Shown: in pieces, positions 23,562 through 35,940 of the stretch | Layout of the letters: each line of letters begins with the position of its first letter | Position numbering within the stretch: the stretch's first letter is position 1 | Assembly: GCA_040954595.2 (NCBI GenBank) | Contig: CM082577.2 | Span: 1 to 64,000, forward strand | From: Balanoglossus misakiensis | Lineage: Eukaryota > Hemichordata | Length of the DNA stretch: 64,000 nucleotides | Direction of reading: 5' to 3' | Program-made: the position numbers and the translations under genes | The notes under the pieces: model-generated | The model's database searches: none | What the model was told of the DNA's origin: nothing | The model's input: only the letters and a program-made list of their open reading frames with translations

Positions 23562-26500
23562 CTAGGCCAAGTTGCCGGCGATTTCCTGTGGTAACGGCGC
23601 GATGAATCTCGGCCAAGTTGATGGCGACTTCCTGTGAATCCGGGCCAAGTTGCCGGCGAATTCCGGTGGTAACGGCGCGGTGAAACTAGGCCAAGTTGCC
23701 GGCGACTTCCTGTCGTAACGGAGCGGTGAATTTGGGCAAAGTTGCCGGCGACTTCCGGTCGTAACGGCGCGGTGAATCTGGGCCAAGTTGCCGTCGACTT
23801 CCGGTGGTAACGGCGCGGTGAATCCGGGCCAAGTTGCGGCGACTTCCGGTCGTAACGGCGCGGCGAATCCGGGCGAAGTTGCTGGCGACTTTCGGTCATA
23901 ACGGCGCGGTGAATCTGGGCCAAGTTGCCGGCGACTTCCTGTCGTAATGGCGTGGTTATTCTGGGCCAAGTTGCCGGCGACTTCCTGTGGTAACGGCGCG
24001 GTGAATCTGGGCCAAGTTGATGGCGACTTCCTGTCGTAACGGCGCGGTGAATCTGGGCCAAGTTGCCGGTGACTTCCGGTCGTAATGGCGTGGTGAATCT
24101 GGGCCAAGTTGCCGGCGACTTCCTGTCGTAACGGCGCGGTGAATCTGGGCCAAGTTGCCGTCGACTTCCGGTGGTAACAGCGCGGTGAATCCGGGCCAAG
24201 TTGCGGCGACTTCCGGTCGTAACGGCGCGGCGAATCCGGGCGAAGTTGCTGGCGACTTTCGGTCATAACGGCGCGGTGAATCTGGGCCAAGTTGCCGGCG
24301 ACTTCCTGTCGTAATGGTGTGGTTATTCTGGGCCAAGTTGCCGGCGAATTCCTGTGGTAACGGCGCGGTGAATCTGGGCCAAGTTGATGGCGACTTCCTG
24401 TGAATCCGGGCCAAGTTGCGGCGACTTCCGGTCGTAACGGCGCGGTGAATCTGGGCCAAGTTGCCGGCGATTTCCTGTGGTAACGGCGCGGTGAATCTGG
24501 GCCAAGTTGATGGCGACTTCCTGTGAATCCGGGCCAAGTTGCCGGCGACTTCCGGTGGTAACGGCGCGGTGAATCTGGGCCAAGTTGCCGGCGAATTCCG
24601 GTCATAATGGCGTGGTGAATCTGGGCCAAGTTGCCGGCGACTTCCTGTCGTAATGGCGTGGTGAATCTGGGCCAAGTTGCCGGCAACTTCCTGTGGTAAT
24701 GGCGCGGTGAATCTGGGCCAAGTTGCCGGCGACTTCCGGTGGTAATGGCGCGGTGATTCTGGGCCAAGTTGCCGGCGACTTCCGGTGGCAACGGCGCGGT
24801 GAATCTGGGCCAAGTTGCCGTCGACTTCCGGTCGTAACGGCGCAAGAATCTGGGCCAAGTTGCCGGCGACTTCCTGTCGAAACGGCGCGGTGAATCTGGG
24901 CCAAGTTGCCGGTGACTTCCGGTCGTAATGGCGTGGTGAATCTGGGCCAAGTTGCCGGCGACTTCCTGTGGTAACGGCGCGGTGAATCTGGGCCAAGTTG
25001 ATGGCGACTTCCTGTGAATCCGGGCCAAGTTGCGGCGACTTCCGGTCGTAACGGCGCGGTGAATCTGGGCCAAGTTGCCGGCGATTTCCTGTGGTAACGG
25101 GGCGGTAAATCTGGGCCAAGTTGATGGCGACTTCCTGTGAATCCGGGCCAAGTTGCCGGCGACTTCCGGTGGTAACGGCGCGGTGAATCTAAGGCAAGTT
25201 GCCGGCGACTTCCGGTCGTAATGGCGTGGTGAATCTGGGCCAAGTTGCCGGCGACTTCCTGTCGTAATGGCGTGGTGAATCTGGGCCAAGTTGCCGGCGA
25301 CTTCCTGTCGTAATGGCGTGGTTATTCTGGGCCAAGTTGCCGGCGACTTCCTGTGGTAACGGCGCGGTGAATCTGGGCCAAGTTGATGGCGACTTCCTGT
25401 CGTAACGGCGCGGTGAATCTGGGCCAAGTTGCCGGTGACTTCCGGTCGTAATGGCGTGGTGAATCTGGGCCAAGTTGCCGGCGACTTCCTGTCGTAACGG
25501 CGCGGTGAATCTGGGCCAAGTTGCCGTCGACTTCCGGTGGTAACAGCGCGGTGAATCCGGGCCAAGTTGCGGCGACTTCCGGTCGTAACGGCGCGGCGAA
25601 TCCGGGCGAAGTTGCTGGCGACTTTCGGTCATAACGGCGCGGTGAATCTGGGCCAAGTTGCCGGCGACTTCCTGTCGTAATGGCGTGGTTATTCTGGGCC
25701 AAGTTGCCGGCGATTTCCTGTGGTAACGGCGCGGTGAATCTGGGCCAAGTTGATGGCGACTTCCTGTGAATCCGGGCCAAGTTGATGGCGACTTCCTGTG
25801 AATCCGGGCCAAGTTGCGGCGACTTCCGGTCGTAACGGCGCGGTGAATCTGGGCCAAGTTGCCGGCGACTTCCTGTCGTAATGGCGTGGTGAATCTGGGC
25901 CAAGTTGCCGGCGACTTCCGGTGGTAATGGCGCGGTGATTCTGGGCCAAGTTGCCGGCGACTTCCGGTGGCAACGGCGCGGTGAATCTGGGCCAAGTTGC
26001 CGGCGACTTCCGGTGGTAACGGCGCGGTGAATCTAAGGCAAGTTGCCGGCGACTTCCGGTCGTAATGGCGTGGTGAATCTGGGCCAAGTTGCCGGCGACT
26101 TCCTGTCGTAATGGCGTGGTGAATCTGGGCCAAGTTGCCGGCGACTTCCTGTGGTAACGGCGCGGTGAATATGGGCCAAGTTGATGGCGACTTCCTGTGA
26201 ATCCGGGCCAAGTTGCCGGCGACTTCCGGTGGTAACGGCGCGGTGAATCTGGGCCAAGTTGCCGGTGACTTCCGGTCGTAATGGCGTGGTGAATCTGGGC
26301 CAAATTGCCGGCGACTTCCTGTCGTAACGGCGCGGTGAATCTGGGCCAAGTTGCCGGCGACTTCCTGTGGTAACGGCGCGGTGAATCTGGGCCAAGTTGA
26401 TGGCGACTTCCTGTGAATCCGGACCAAGTTGCGGCGACTTCCGGTCGTAACGGCGCGGTGAATCCGGGCCAAGTTGCCGGCGACTTTCGGTCGTAACGGC

Positions 26501-29500
26501 GCGGTGAATCTGGGCCAAGTTGCCGGTGACTTCCGGTCGTAACGGCGTGGTGAAACTAGGCCAAGTTGCCGGCGATTTCCTGTGGTAACGGCGCGATGAA
26601 TCTCGGCCAAGTTGATGGCGACTTCCTGTGAATCCGGGCCAAGTTGCCGGCGAATTCCGGTGGTAACGGCGCGGTGAAACTAGGCCAAGTTGCCGGCGAC
26701 TTCCTGTCGTAACGGAGCGGTGAATTTGGGCAAAGTTGCCGGCGACTTCCGGTCGTAACGGCGCGGTGAATCTGGGCCAAGTTGCCGTCGACTTCCGGTG
26801 GTAACGGCGCGGTGAATCCGGGCCAAGTTGCGGCGACTTCCGGTCGTAACGGCGCGGCGAATCCGGGCGAAGTTGCTGGCGACTTTCGGTCATAACGGCG
26901 CGGTGAATCTGGGCCAAGTTGCCGGCGACTTCCTGTCGTAATGGCGTGGTTATTCTGGGCCAAGTTGCCGGCGACTTCCTGTGGTAACGGCGCGGTGAAT
27001 CTGGGCCAAGTTGATGGCGACTTCCTGTCGTAACGGCGCGGTGAATCTGGGCCAAGTTGCCGGTGACTTCCGGTCGTAATGGCGTGGTGAATCTGGGCCA
27101 AGTTGCCGGCGACTTCCTGTCGTAACGGCGCGGTGAATCTGGGCCAAGTTGCCGTCGACTTCCGGTGGTAACAGCGCGGTGAATCCGGGCCAAGTTGCGG
27201 CGACTTCCGGTCGTAACGGCGCGGCGAATCCGGGCGAAGTTGCTGGCGACTTTCGGTCATAACGGCGTGGTGAATCTGGGCCAAGTTGCCGGCGACTTCC
27301 TGTCGTAATGGTGTGGTTATTCTGGGCCAAGTTGCCGGCGATTTCCTGTGGTAACGGCGCGGTGAATCTGGGCCAAGTTGATGGCGACTTCCTGTGAATC
27401 CGGGCCAAGTTGCGGCGACTTCCGGTCGTAACGGCGCGGTGAATCTGGGCCAAGTTGCCGGCGATTTCCTGTGGTAACGGCGCGGTGAATCTGGGCCAAG
27501 TTGATGGCGACTTCCTTTGAATCCGGGCCAAGTTGCCGGCGACTTCCGGTGGTAACGGCGCGGTGAATCTGGGCCAAGTTGCCGGCGAATTCCGGTCATA
27601 ATGGCGTGGTGAATCTGGGCCAAGTTGCCGGCGACTTCCTGTCGTAATGGCGTGGTGAATCTGGGCCAAGTTGCCGGCAACTTCCTGTGGTAATGGCGCG
27701 GTGAATCTGGGCCAAGTTGCCGGCGACTTCCGGTGGTAATGGCGCGGTGATTCTGGGCCAAGTTGCCGGCGACTTCCGGTGGCAACGGCGCGGTGAATCT
27801 GGGCCAAGTTGCCGTCGACTTCCGGTCGTAACGGCGCAAGAATCTGGGCCAAGTTGCCGGCGACTTCCTGTCGAAACGGCGCGGTGAATCTGGGCCAAGT
27901 TGCCGGTGACTTCCGGTCGTAATGGCGTGGTGAATCTGGGCCAAGTTGCCGGCGACTTCCTGTGGTAACGGCGCGGTGAATCTGGGCCAAGTTGATGGCG
28001 ACTTCCTGTGAATCCGGGCCAAGTTGCGGCGACTTCCGGTCGTAACGGCGCGGTGAATCTGGGCCAAGTTGCCGGCGATTTCCTGTGGTAACGGGGCGGT
28101 AAATCTGGGCCAAGTTGATGGCGACTTCCTGTGAATCCGGGCCAAGTTGCCGGCGACTTCCGGTGGTAACGGCGCGGTGAATCTAAGGCAAGTTGCCGGC
28201 GACTTCCGGTCGTAATGGCGTGGTGAATCTGGGCCAAGTTGCCGGCGACTTCCTGTCGTAATGGCGTGGTGAATCTGGGCCAAGTTGCCGGCGACTTCCT
28301 GTGGTAACGGCGCGGTGAATATGGGCCAAGTTGATGGCGACTTCCTGTGAATCCGGGCCAAGTTGCCGGCGACTTCCGGTGGTAACGGCGCGGTGAATCT
28401 GGGCCAAGTTGCCGGCGACTTCCTGTCGTAATGGCGTGGTGAATCTGGGCCAAGTTGCCGGCGACTTCCTGTGGTAACGGCGCGGTGAATATGGGCCAAG
28501 TTGATGGCGACTTCCTGTGAATCCGGGCCAAGTTGCCGGCGACTTCCGGTGGTAACGGCGCGGTGAATCTGGGCCAAGTTGCCGGTGACTTCCGGTCGTA
28601 ATGGCGTGGTGAATCTGGGCCAAATTGCCGGCGACTTCCTGTCGTAACGGCGCGGTGAATCTGGGCCAAGTTGCCGGCGACTTCCTGTGGTAACGGCGCG
28701 GTGAATCTGGGCCAAGTTGATGGCGACTTCCTGTGAATCCGGACCAAGTTGCGGCGACTTCCGGTCGTAACGGCGCGGTGAATCCGGGCCAAGTTGCCGG
28801 CGACTTTCGGTCGTAACGGCGCGGTGAATCTGGGCCAAGTTGCCGGTGACTTCCGGTCGTAACGGCGTGGTGAAACTAGGCCAAGTTGCCGGCGATTTCC
28901 TGTGGTAACGGCGCGATGAATCTCGGCCAAGTTGATGGCGACTTCCTGTGAATCCGGGCCAAGTTGCCGGCGAATTCCGGTGGTAACGGCGCGGTGAAAC
29001 TAGGCCAAGTTGCCGGCGACTTCCTGTCGTAACGGAGCGGTGAATTTGGGCAAAGTTGCCGGCGACTTCCGGTCGTAACGGCGCGGTGAATCTGGGCCAA
29101 GTTGCCGTCGACTTCCGGTGGTAACGGCGCGGTGAATCCGGGCCAAGTTGCGGCGACTTCCGGTCGTAACGGCGCGGCGAATCCGGGCGAAGTTGCTGGC
29201 GACTTTCGGTCATAACGGCGCGGTGAATCTGGGCCAAGTTGCCGGCGACTTCCTGTCGTAATGGCGTGGTTATTCTGGGCCAAGTTGCCGGCGACTTCCT
29301 GTGGTAACGGCGCGGTGAATCTGGGCCAAGTTGATGGCGACTTCCTGTCGTAACGGCGCGGTGAATCTGGGCCAAGTTGCCGGTGACTTCCGGTCGTAAT
29401 GGCGTGGTGAATCTGGGCCAAGTTGCCGGCGACTTCCTGTCGTAACGGCGCGGTGAATCTGGGCCAAGTTGCCGTCGACTTCCGGTGGTAACAGCGCGGT

Positions 29501-30396
29501 GAATCCGGGCCAAGTTGCGGCGACTTCCGGTCGTAACGGCGCGGCGAATCCGGGCGAAGTTGCTGGCGACTTTCGGTCATAACGGCGCGGTGAATCTGGG
29601 CCAAGTTGCCGGCGACTTCCTGTCGTAATGGCGTGGTTATTCTGGGCCAAGTTGCCGGCGATTTCCTGTGGTAACGGCGCGGTGAATCTGGGCCAAGTTG
29701 ATGGCGACTTCCTGTGAATCCGGGCCAAGTTGATGGCGACTTCCTGTGAATCCGGGCCAAGTTGCGGCGACTTCCGGTCGTAACGGCGCGGTGAATCTGG
29801 GCCAAGTTGCCGGCGATTTCCTGTGGTAACGGCGCGGTGAATCTGGGCCAAGTTGATGGCGACTTCCTGTGAATCCGGGCCAAGTTGCCGGCGACTTCCT
29901 GTCGTAATGGCGTGGTGAATCTGGGCCAAGTTGCCGGCGACTTCCGGTGGTAATGGCGCGGTGATTCTGGGCCAAGTTGCCGGCGACTTCCGGTGGCAAC
30001 GGCGCGGTGAATCTGGGCCAAGTTGCCGTCGACTTCCGGTCGTAACGGCGCAAGAATCTGGGCCAAGTTGCCGGCGACTTCCTGTCGAAACGGCGCGGTG
30101 AATCTGGGCCAAGTTGCCGGTGACTTCCGGTCGTAATGGCGTGGTGAATCTGGGCCAAGTTGCCGGCGACTTCCTGTGGTAACGGCGCGGTGAATCTGGG
30201 CCAAGTTGATGGCGACTTCCTGTGAATCCGGGCCAAGTTGCGGCGACTTCCGGTCGTAACGGCGCGGTGAATCTGGGCCAAGTTGCCGGCGATTTCCTGT
30301 GGTAACGGGGCGGTAAATCTGGGCCAAGTTGATGGCGACTTCCTGTGAATCCGGGCCAAGTTGCCGGCGACTTCCGGTGGTAACGGCGCGGTGAAT

Positions 30397-33300
30397 CTAA
30401 GGCAAGTTGCCGGCGACTTCCGGTCGTAATGGCGTGGTGAATCTGGGCCAAGTTGCCGGCGACTTCCTGTCGTAATGGCGTGGTGAATCTGGGCCAAGTT
30501 GCCGGCGACTTCCTGTGGTAACGGCGCGGTGAATATGGGCCAAGTTGATGGCGACTTCCTGTGAATCCGGGCCAAGTTGCCGGCGACTTCCGGTGGTAAC
30601 GGCGCGGTGAATCTGGGCCAAGTTGCCGGTGACTTCCGGTCGTAATGGCGTGGTGAATCTGGGCCAAATTGCCGGCGACTTCCTGTCGTAACGGCGCGGT
30701 GAATCTGGGCCAAGTTGCCGGCGACTTCCTGTGGTAACGGCGCGGTGAATCTGGGCCAAGTTGATGGCGACTTCCTGTGAATCCGGACCAAGTTGCGGCG
30801 ACTTCCGGTCGTAACGGCGCGGTGAATCCGGGCCAAGCTGCCGGCGACTTTCGGTCGTAACGGCGCGGTGAATCTGGGCCAAGTTGCCGGTGACTTCCGG
30901 TCGTAACGGCGTGGTGAAACTAGGCCAAGTTGCCGGCGATTTCCTGTGGTAACGGCGCGATGAATCTGGGCCAAGTTGATGGCGACTTCCTGTGAATCCG
31001 GGCCAAGTTGCCGGCGACTTCCGGTGGTAACGGCGCGGTGAAACTAGGCCAAGTTGCCGGCGACTTCCTGTCGTAACGGAGCGGTGAATTTGGGCAAAGT
31101 TGCCGGCGACTTCCGGTCGTAACGGCGCGGTGAATCTGGGCCAAGTTGCCGTCGACTTCCGGTGGTAACGGCGCGGTGAATCCGGGCCAAGTTGCGGCGA
31201 CTTCCGGTCGTAACGGCGCGGCGAATCCGGGCGAAGTTGCTGGCGACTTTCGGTCATAACGGCGCGGTGAATCTGGGCCAAGTTGATAGCGACTTCCTGT
31301 GAATCCGGGCCAAGTTGCGGCGACTTCCGGTCGTAACGGCGCGGTGAATCCGGGCCAAGTTGCCGGCGACTTCCGGTCGTAACGGCGCGGTGAATCCGGG
31401 CCAAGTTGCGGCGACTTCCTGTCGTAACGGCGCGGTGAATCCAGGCCAAGTTGCCGGCGACTTCCGGTCGTAACGGCGTGGTGAAACTAGGCCAAGTTGC
31501 CTGCGATTTCCTGTGGTAACGGCGCGATGAATCTGGGCCAAGTTGATGGCGACTTCCTGTGAATCCGGGCCAAGTTGCCGGCGACTTCCGGTGGTAACGG
31601 CGCGGTGAAACTAGGCCAAGTTGCCGGCGACTTCCTGTCGTAACGGCGCGGTGAATCTGGGCAAAGTTGCCGGCGACTTCCGGTCGTAACGGCGCGGTGA
31701 ATCTGGGCCAAGTTGCCGTCGACTTCCGGTGGTAACGGCGCGGTGAATCCGGGCCAAGTTGCTGGCGACTTTCGGTCATAACGGCGCGGTGAATCTGGGC
31801 CAAGTTGCCGTCGACTTCCGGTGGTAACGGCGCGGTGAATCCGGGCGAAGTTGCTGGCGACTTTCGGTCATAACGGCGCGGTGAATCTGGGCCAAGTTGC
31901 CGGCGACTTCCTGTCGTAATGGCGTGGTTATTCTGGGCCAAGTTGCCGGCGACTTCCTGTGGTAACGGCGCGGTGAATCTGGGCCAAGTTGATGGCGACT
32001 TCCTGTGAATCCGGGCCAAGTTGCCGGCGACTTCCGGTGGTAACGGCGTGGTGAATCTGGGCCAAGTTGCCGGCGACTTCCTGTCGTAACGGCGCGGTGA
32101 ATCTGGGCCAAGTTGCCGGCGACTTCCTGTGGTAACGGCGCGGTGAATCTGGGCCAAGTTGATGGCGACTTCCTGTGAATCCGGGCCAAGTTGCGGCGAC
32201 TTCCGGTCGTAACGGCGCGGTGAATCCGGGCCAAGTTGCCGGCGACTTCCGGTCGTAACGGCGCGGTGAATCCGGGCCAAGTTGCGGCGACTTCCGGTCG
32301 TAACAGCGTGGTGAAACTGGGCCAAGTTGCCAGCGATTTCCTGTGGTAACGGCTCGGTGAATCTGGGCCAAGTTGATGGCGACTTCCTGTGAATCCGGGC
32401 CAAGTTGCCGGCGACTTCCGGTGGTAACGGCGTGGTGAAACTAGGCCAAGTTGCCGGCGACTTCCGGTCGTAACGGCGCGGTGAATCTGGGCCAAGTTGC
32501 CGTCGACTTCCGGTGGTAACGGCGCGGTGAATCTGGGCCAAGTTGATGGCGACTTCCTGTGAATCCGGGCCAAGTTGCGGCGACTTCCGGTCGTAACGGC
32601 GCGGTGAATCTGGGCCAAGTTGCCGGCGATTTCCTGTGGTAACGGGGCGGTAAATCTGGGCCAAGTTGATGGCGACTTCCTGTGAATCCGGGCCAAGTTG
32701 CCGGCGACTTCCGGTGGTAACGGCGCGGTGAATCTAAGGCAAGTTGCCGGCGACTTCCGGTCGTAATGGCGTGGTGAATCTGGGCCAAGTTGCCGGCGAC
32801 TTCCTGTCGTAATGGCGTGGTGAATCTGGGCCAAGTTGCCGGCGACTTCCTGTGGTAACGGCGCGGTGAATATGGGCCAAGTTGATGGCGACTTCCTGTG
32901 AATCCGGGCCAAGTTGCCGGCGACTTCCGGTGGTAACGGCGCGGTGAATCTGGGCCAAGTTGCCGGTGACTTCCGGTCGTAATGGCGTGGTGAATCTGGG
33001 CCAAATTGCCGGCGACTTCCTGTCGTAACGGCGCGGTGAATCTGGGCCAAGTTGCCGGCGACTTCCTGTGGTAACGGCGCGGTGAATCTGGGCCAAGTTG
33101 ATGGCGACTTCCTGTGAATCCGGACCAAGTTGCGGCGACTTCCGGTCGTAACGGCGCGGTGAATCCGGGCCAAGCTGCCGGCGACTTTCGGTCGTAACGG
33201 CGCGGTGAATCTGGGCCAAGTTGCCGGTGACTTCCGGTCGTAACGGCGTGGTGAAACTAGGCCAAGTTGCCGGCGATTTCCTGTGGTAACGGCGCGATGA

Positions 33301-35029
33301 ATCTGGGCCAAGTTGATGGCGACTTCCTGTGAATCCGGGCCAAGTTGCCGGCGACTTCCGGTGGTAACGGCGCGGTGAAACTAGGCCAAGTTGCCGGCGA
33401 CTTCCTGTCGTAACGGAGCGGTGAATTTGGGCAAAGTTGCCGGCGACTTCCGGTCGTAACGGCGCGGTGAATCTGGGCCAAGTTGCCGTCGACTTCCGGT
33501 GGTAACGGCGCGGTGAATCCGGGCCAAGTTGCGGCGACTTCCGGTCGTAACGGCGCGGCGAATCCGGGCGAAGTTGCTGGCGACTTTCGGTCATAACGGC
33601 GCGGTGAATCTGGGCCAAGTTGATAGCGACTTCCTGTGAATCCGGGCCAAGTTGCGGCGACTTCCGGTCGTAACGGCGCGGTGAATCCGGGCCAAGTTGC
33701 CGGCGACTTCCGGTCGTAACGGCGCGGTGAATCCGGGCCAAGTTGCGGCGACTTCCTGTCGTAACGGCGCGGTGAATCCAGGCCAAGTTGCCGGCGACTT
33801 CCGGTCGTAACGGCGTGGTGAAACTAGGCCAAGTTGCCTGCGATTTCCTGTGGTAACGGCGCGATGAATCTGGGCCAAGTTGATGGCGACTTCCTGTGAT
33901 TCCGGGCCAAGTTGCCGGCGACTTCCGGTGGTAACGGCGCGGTGAAACTAGGCCAAGTTGCCGGCGACTTCCTGTCGTAACGGCGCGGTGAATCTGGGCA
34001 AAGTTGCCGGCGACTTCCGGTCGTAACGGCGCGGTGAATCTGGGCCAAGTTGCCGTCGACTTCCGGTGGTAACGGCGCGGTGAATCCGGGCCAAGTTGCT
34101 GGCGACTTTCGGTCATAACGGCGCGGTGAATCTGGGCCAAGTTGCCGTCGACTTCCGGTGGTAACGGCGCGGTGAATCCGGGCGAAGTTGCTGGCGACTT
34201 TCGGTCATAACGGCGCGGTGAATCTGGGCCAAGTTGCCGGCGACTTCCTGTCGTAATGGCGTGGTTATTCTGGGCCAAGTTGCCGGCGACTTCCTGTGGT
34301 AACGGCGCGGTGAATCTGGGCCAAGTTGATGGCGACTTCCTGTGAATCCGGGCCAAGTTGCCGGCGACTTCCGGTGGTAACGGCGTGGTGAATCTGGGCC
34401 AAGTTGCCGGCGACTTCCTGTCGTAACGGCGCGGTGAATCTGGGCCAAGTTGCCGGCGACTTCCTGTGGTAACGGCGCGGTGAATCTGGGCCAAGTTGAT
34501 GGCGACTTCCTGTGAATCCGGGCCAAGTTGCGGCGACTTCCGGTCGTAACGGCGCGGTGAATCCGGGCCAAGTTGCCGGCGACTTCCGGTCGTAACGGCG
34601 CGGTGAATCCGGGCCAAGTTGCGGCGACTTCCGGTCGTAACAGCGTGGTGAAACTGGGCCAAGTTGCCAGCGATTTCCTGTGGTAACGGCTCGGTGAATC
34701 TGGGCCAAGTTGATGGCGACTTCCTGTGAATCCGGGCCAAGTTGCCGGCGACTTCCGGTGGTAACGGCGTGGTGAAACTAGGCCAAGTTGCCGGCGACTT
34801 CCGGTCGTAACGGCGCGGTGAATCTGGGCCAAGTTGCCGTCGACTTCCGGTGGTAACGGCGCGGTGAATCCGGGCCAAGTTGCGGCGACTTCCGGTCGTA
34901 ACGGCGCGGTGAATCCGGGCGAAGTTGCTGGCGACTTTCGGTCATAACGGCGCGGTGAATCTGGGCCAAGTTGCCGGCGACTTCCGGTCGTAATGGCGTG
35001 GTTAATCTGGGCCAAGTTGCCGGCGACTT
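30397..35029. repeat. Two consecutive ~2337-bp higher-order units at the inner array end
   Basis: The series beginning at 30397 is repeated at 32734, shifted by 2337 bp. The CCAAGCTGCC variant (30834 and 33171) and the GTTGATAGCGACTTCC monomer (31283 and 33620) match between copies. The second unit runs to the array edge at 35029. Confidence 0.8.
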
Positions 35030-35940
35030 GCTTCTATTGTCATTTTCACGAAATTTTACACATAGCTTAGTCCAGCAAATATAAATTCATTGGTCAAATA
35101 AAATATAGGGGTCACCGCGCTCTATTTTGAGATAAATTGCGTTAAAAATTTTGCCCATAGACAAACCATTGGTGAAAAATGCTGAGTCAGCAGATTTCTT
35201 CTATTATCGACCAAATTCATGGCTTTGTATTTCATAAACAAGCGTGGTGACCCCTTTATTTTATTACGGATTGTCATTATACCGTACTTGCCCGGGTAAG
35301 AGCCCCGGGTGCTGGGCCCATAGATTGGCGAAAAAACAGGGGGGGGGGGGGGGGCTTTAGCCCGGACGCAACCTCGACATTTATGCAAATGAGGGCCTAT
35401 GGACACGAGGAAGGGGTGAATAATGATGCAAATAACATGGCCAAACATTTCACGGTCAAACAATGTATTTATTAAATAATAAAACGTTTTTTACCCATAA
35501 ATCAAATACAGAAAACATATTACAGTCGCCGCCGTTTAATTGGGACACCATGGGCGCAGACAAAACATCCCGTTTAACCGGGACATTGGTAAATGGTTGA
35601 TTGATCCCACACATGCATTTAATACTTAGACGTCGACGGACGGACGCACGTAAATACATCTATCTTAATCGTGGCAATCATGCCTTTCTCTACCGTAATT
35701 TTTGAGTGGTTCATTCTCCGAGTCCAAGTCGTGATCTTCCAATGTTGGGTGTTTCGCGTCGAGGACGGACTGAAGCAGCTCCACGCGGCCGCTTTGGAAA
35801 GCTCCCTGGTGACCTCACACGCGGCAGCGCGTCCATCTACGTGATCGTTGAATTCGAGGCACGGTCTGAGGTCATGTTTTCTAGAGCGGCTATATAGCGT
35901 GGCCAGTCGGCCGCGGTGGGTACGATAATCATCGCGAAAG
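35030..35940. repeat. Duplicated flank segment, copy 1 (truncated)
   Basis: 911 bp of non-satellite DNA almost identical to 38106-39013. The length differs by 3 bases, accounted for by a G-run (near 35339-35354 versus 38416-38428), and there is a substitution near the end (ATCATCGCG versus ATCAGCGCG). It ends in GCGAAAG and returns directly to satellite at 35941, whereas copy 2 continues into unique DNA. Copy 1 holds only the left TIR of the element completed in copy 2, so it is the derived copy. Confidence 0.93.

Larger units (their letters stand above)
4809..35029. repeat. Subtelomeric CpG-rich satellite array, ~46-bp monomer, higher-order organised
   Basis: Some 30 kb of uninterrupted tandem repeat. 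The commonest plus-strand unit is 46 bp: GCCAAGTTGC, CGGCGACTTC, CGGTCGTAAC, GGCGCGGTGA, ATCTGG. There is a 45-bp form lacking one C (GTTGCGGCG) and a 32-bp form with GTTGATGGCGACTTCCTGTG that lacks the CGTAACGGCGCGG block. At about 44 bp average, this is roughly 650-700 monomers. The canonical unit has seven CpGs and one ACTTCCGGT. Frequent variants are TAATGGCGTGG and CATAACGG (CpG to TpG/CpA) and CTTCCTGT. Monomer variants recur in fixed orders over 1.7-2.5 kb. The minus strand lacks stop codons over long runs in every frame because the unit contains none; I interpret the resulting 'proteins' as artefacts. Confidence 0.97.

Noticed and set aside
4809-35029. CRISPR-like repeat/spacer array
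   Set aside because: There are no unique spacers: the units are head-to-tail variants of one monomer in a eukaryotic subtelomere.
35122-35463. Frames of about 113 codons in the duplicated flank (also 38198-38536)
   Set aside because: The frame crosses a length-variable G-run, and the two copies differ there by a multiple of three only by chance. No domain was recognised.
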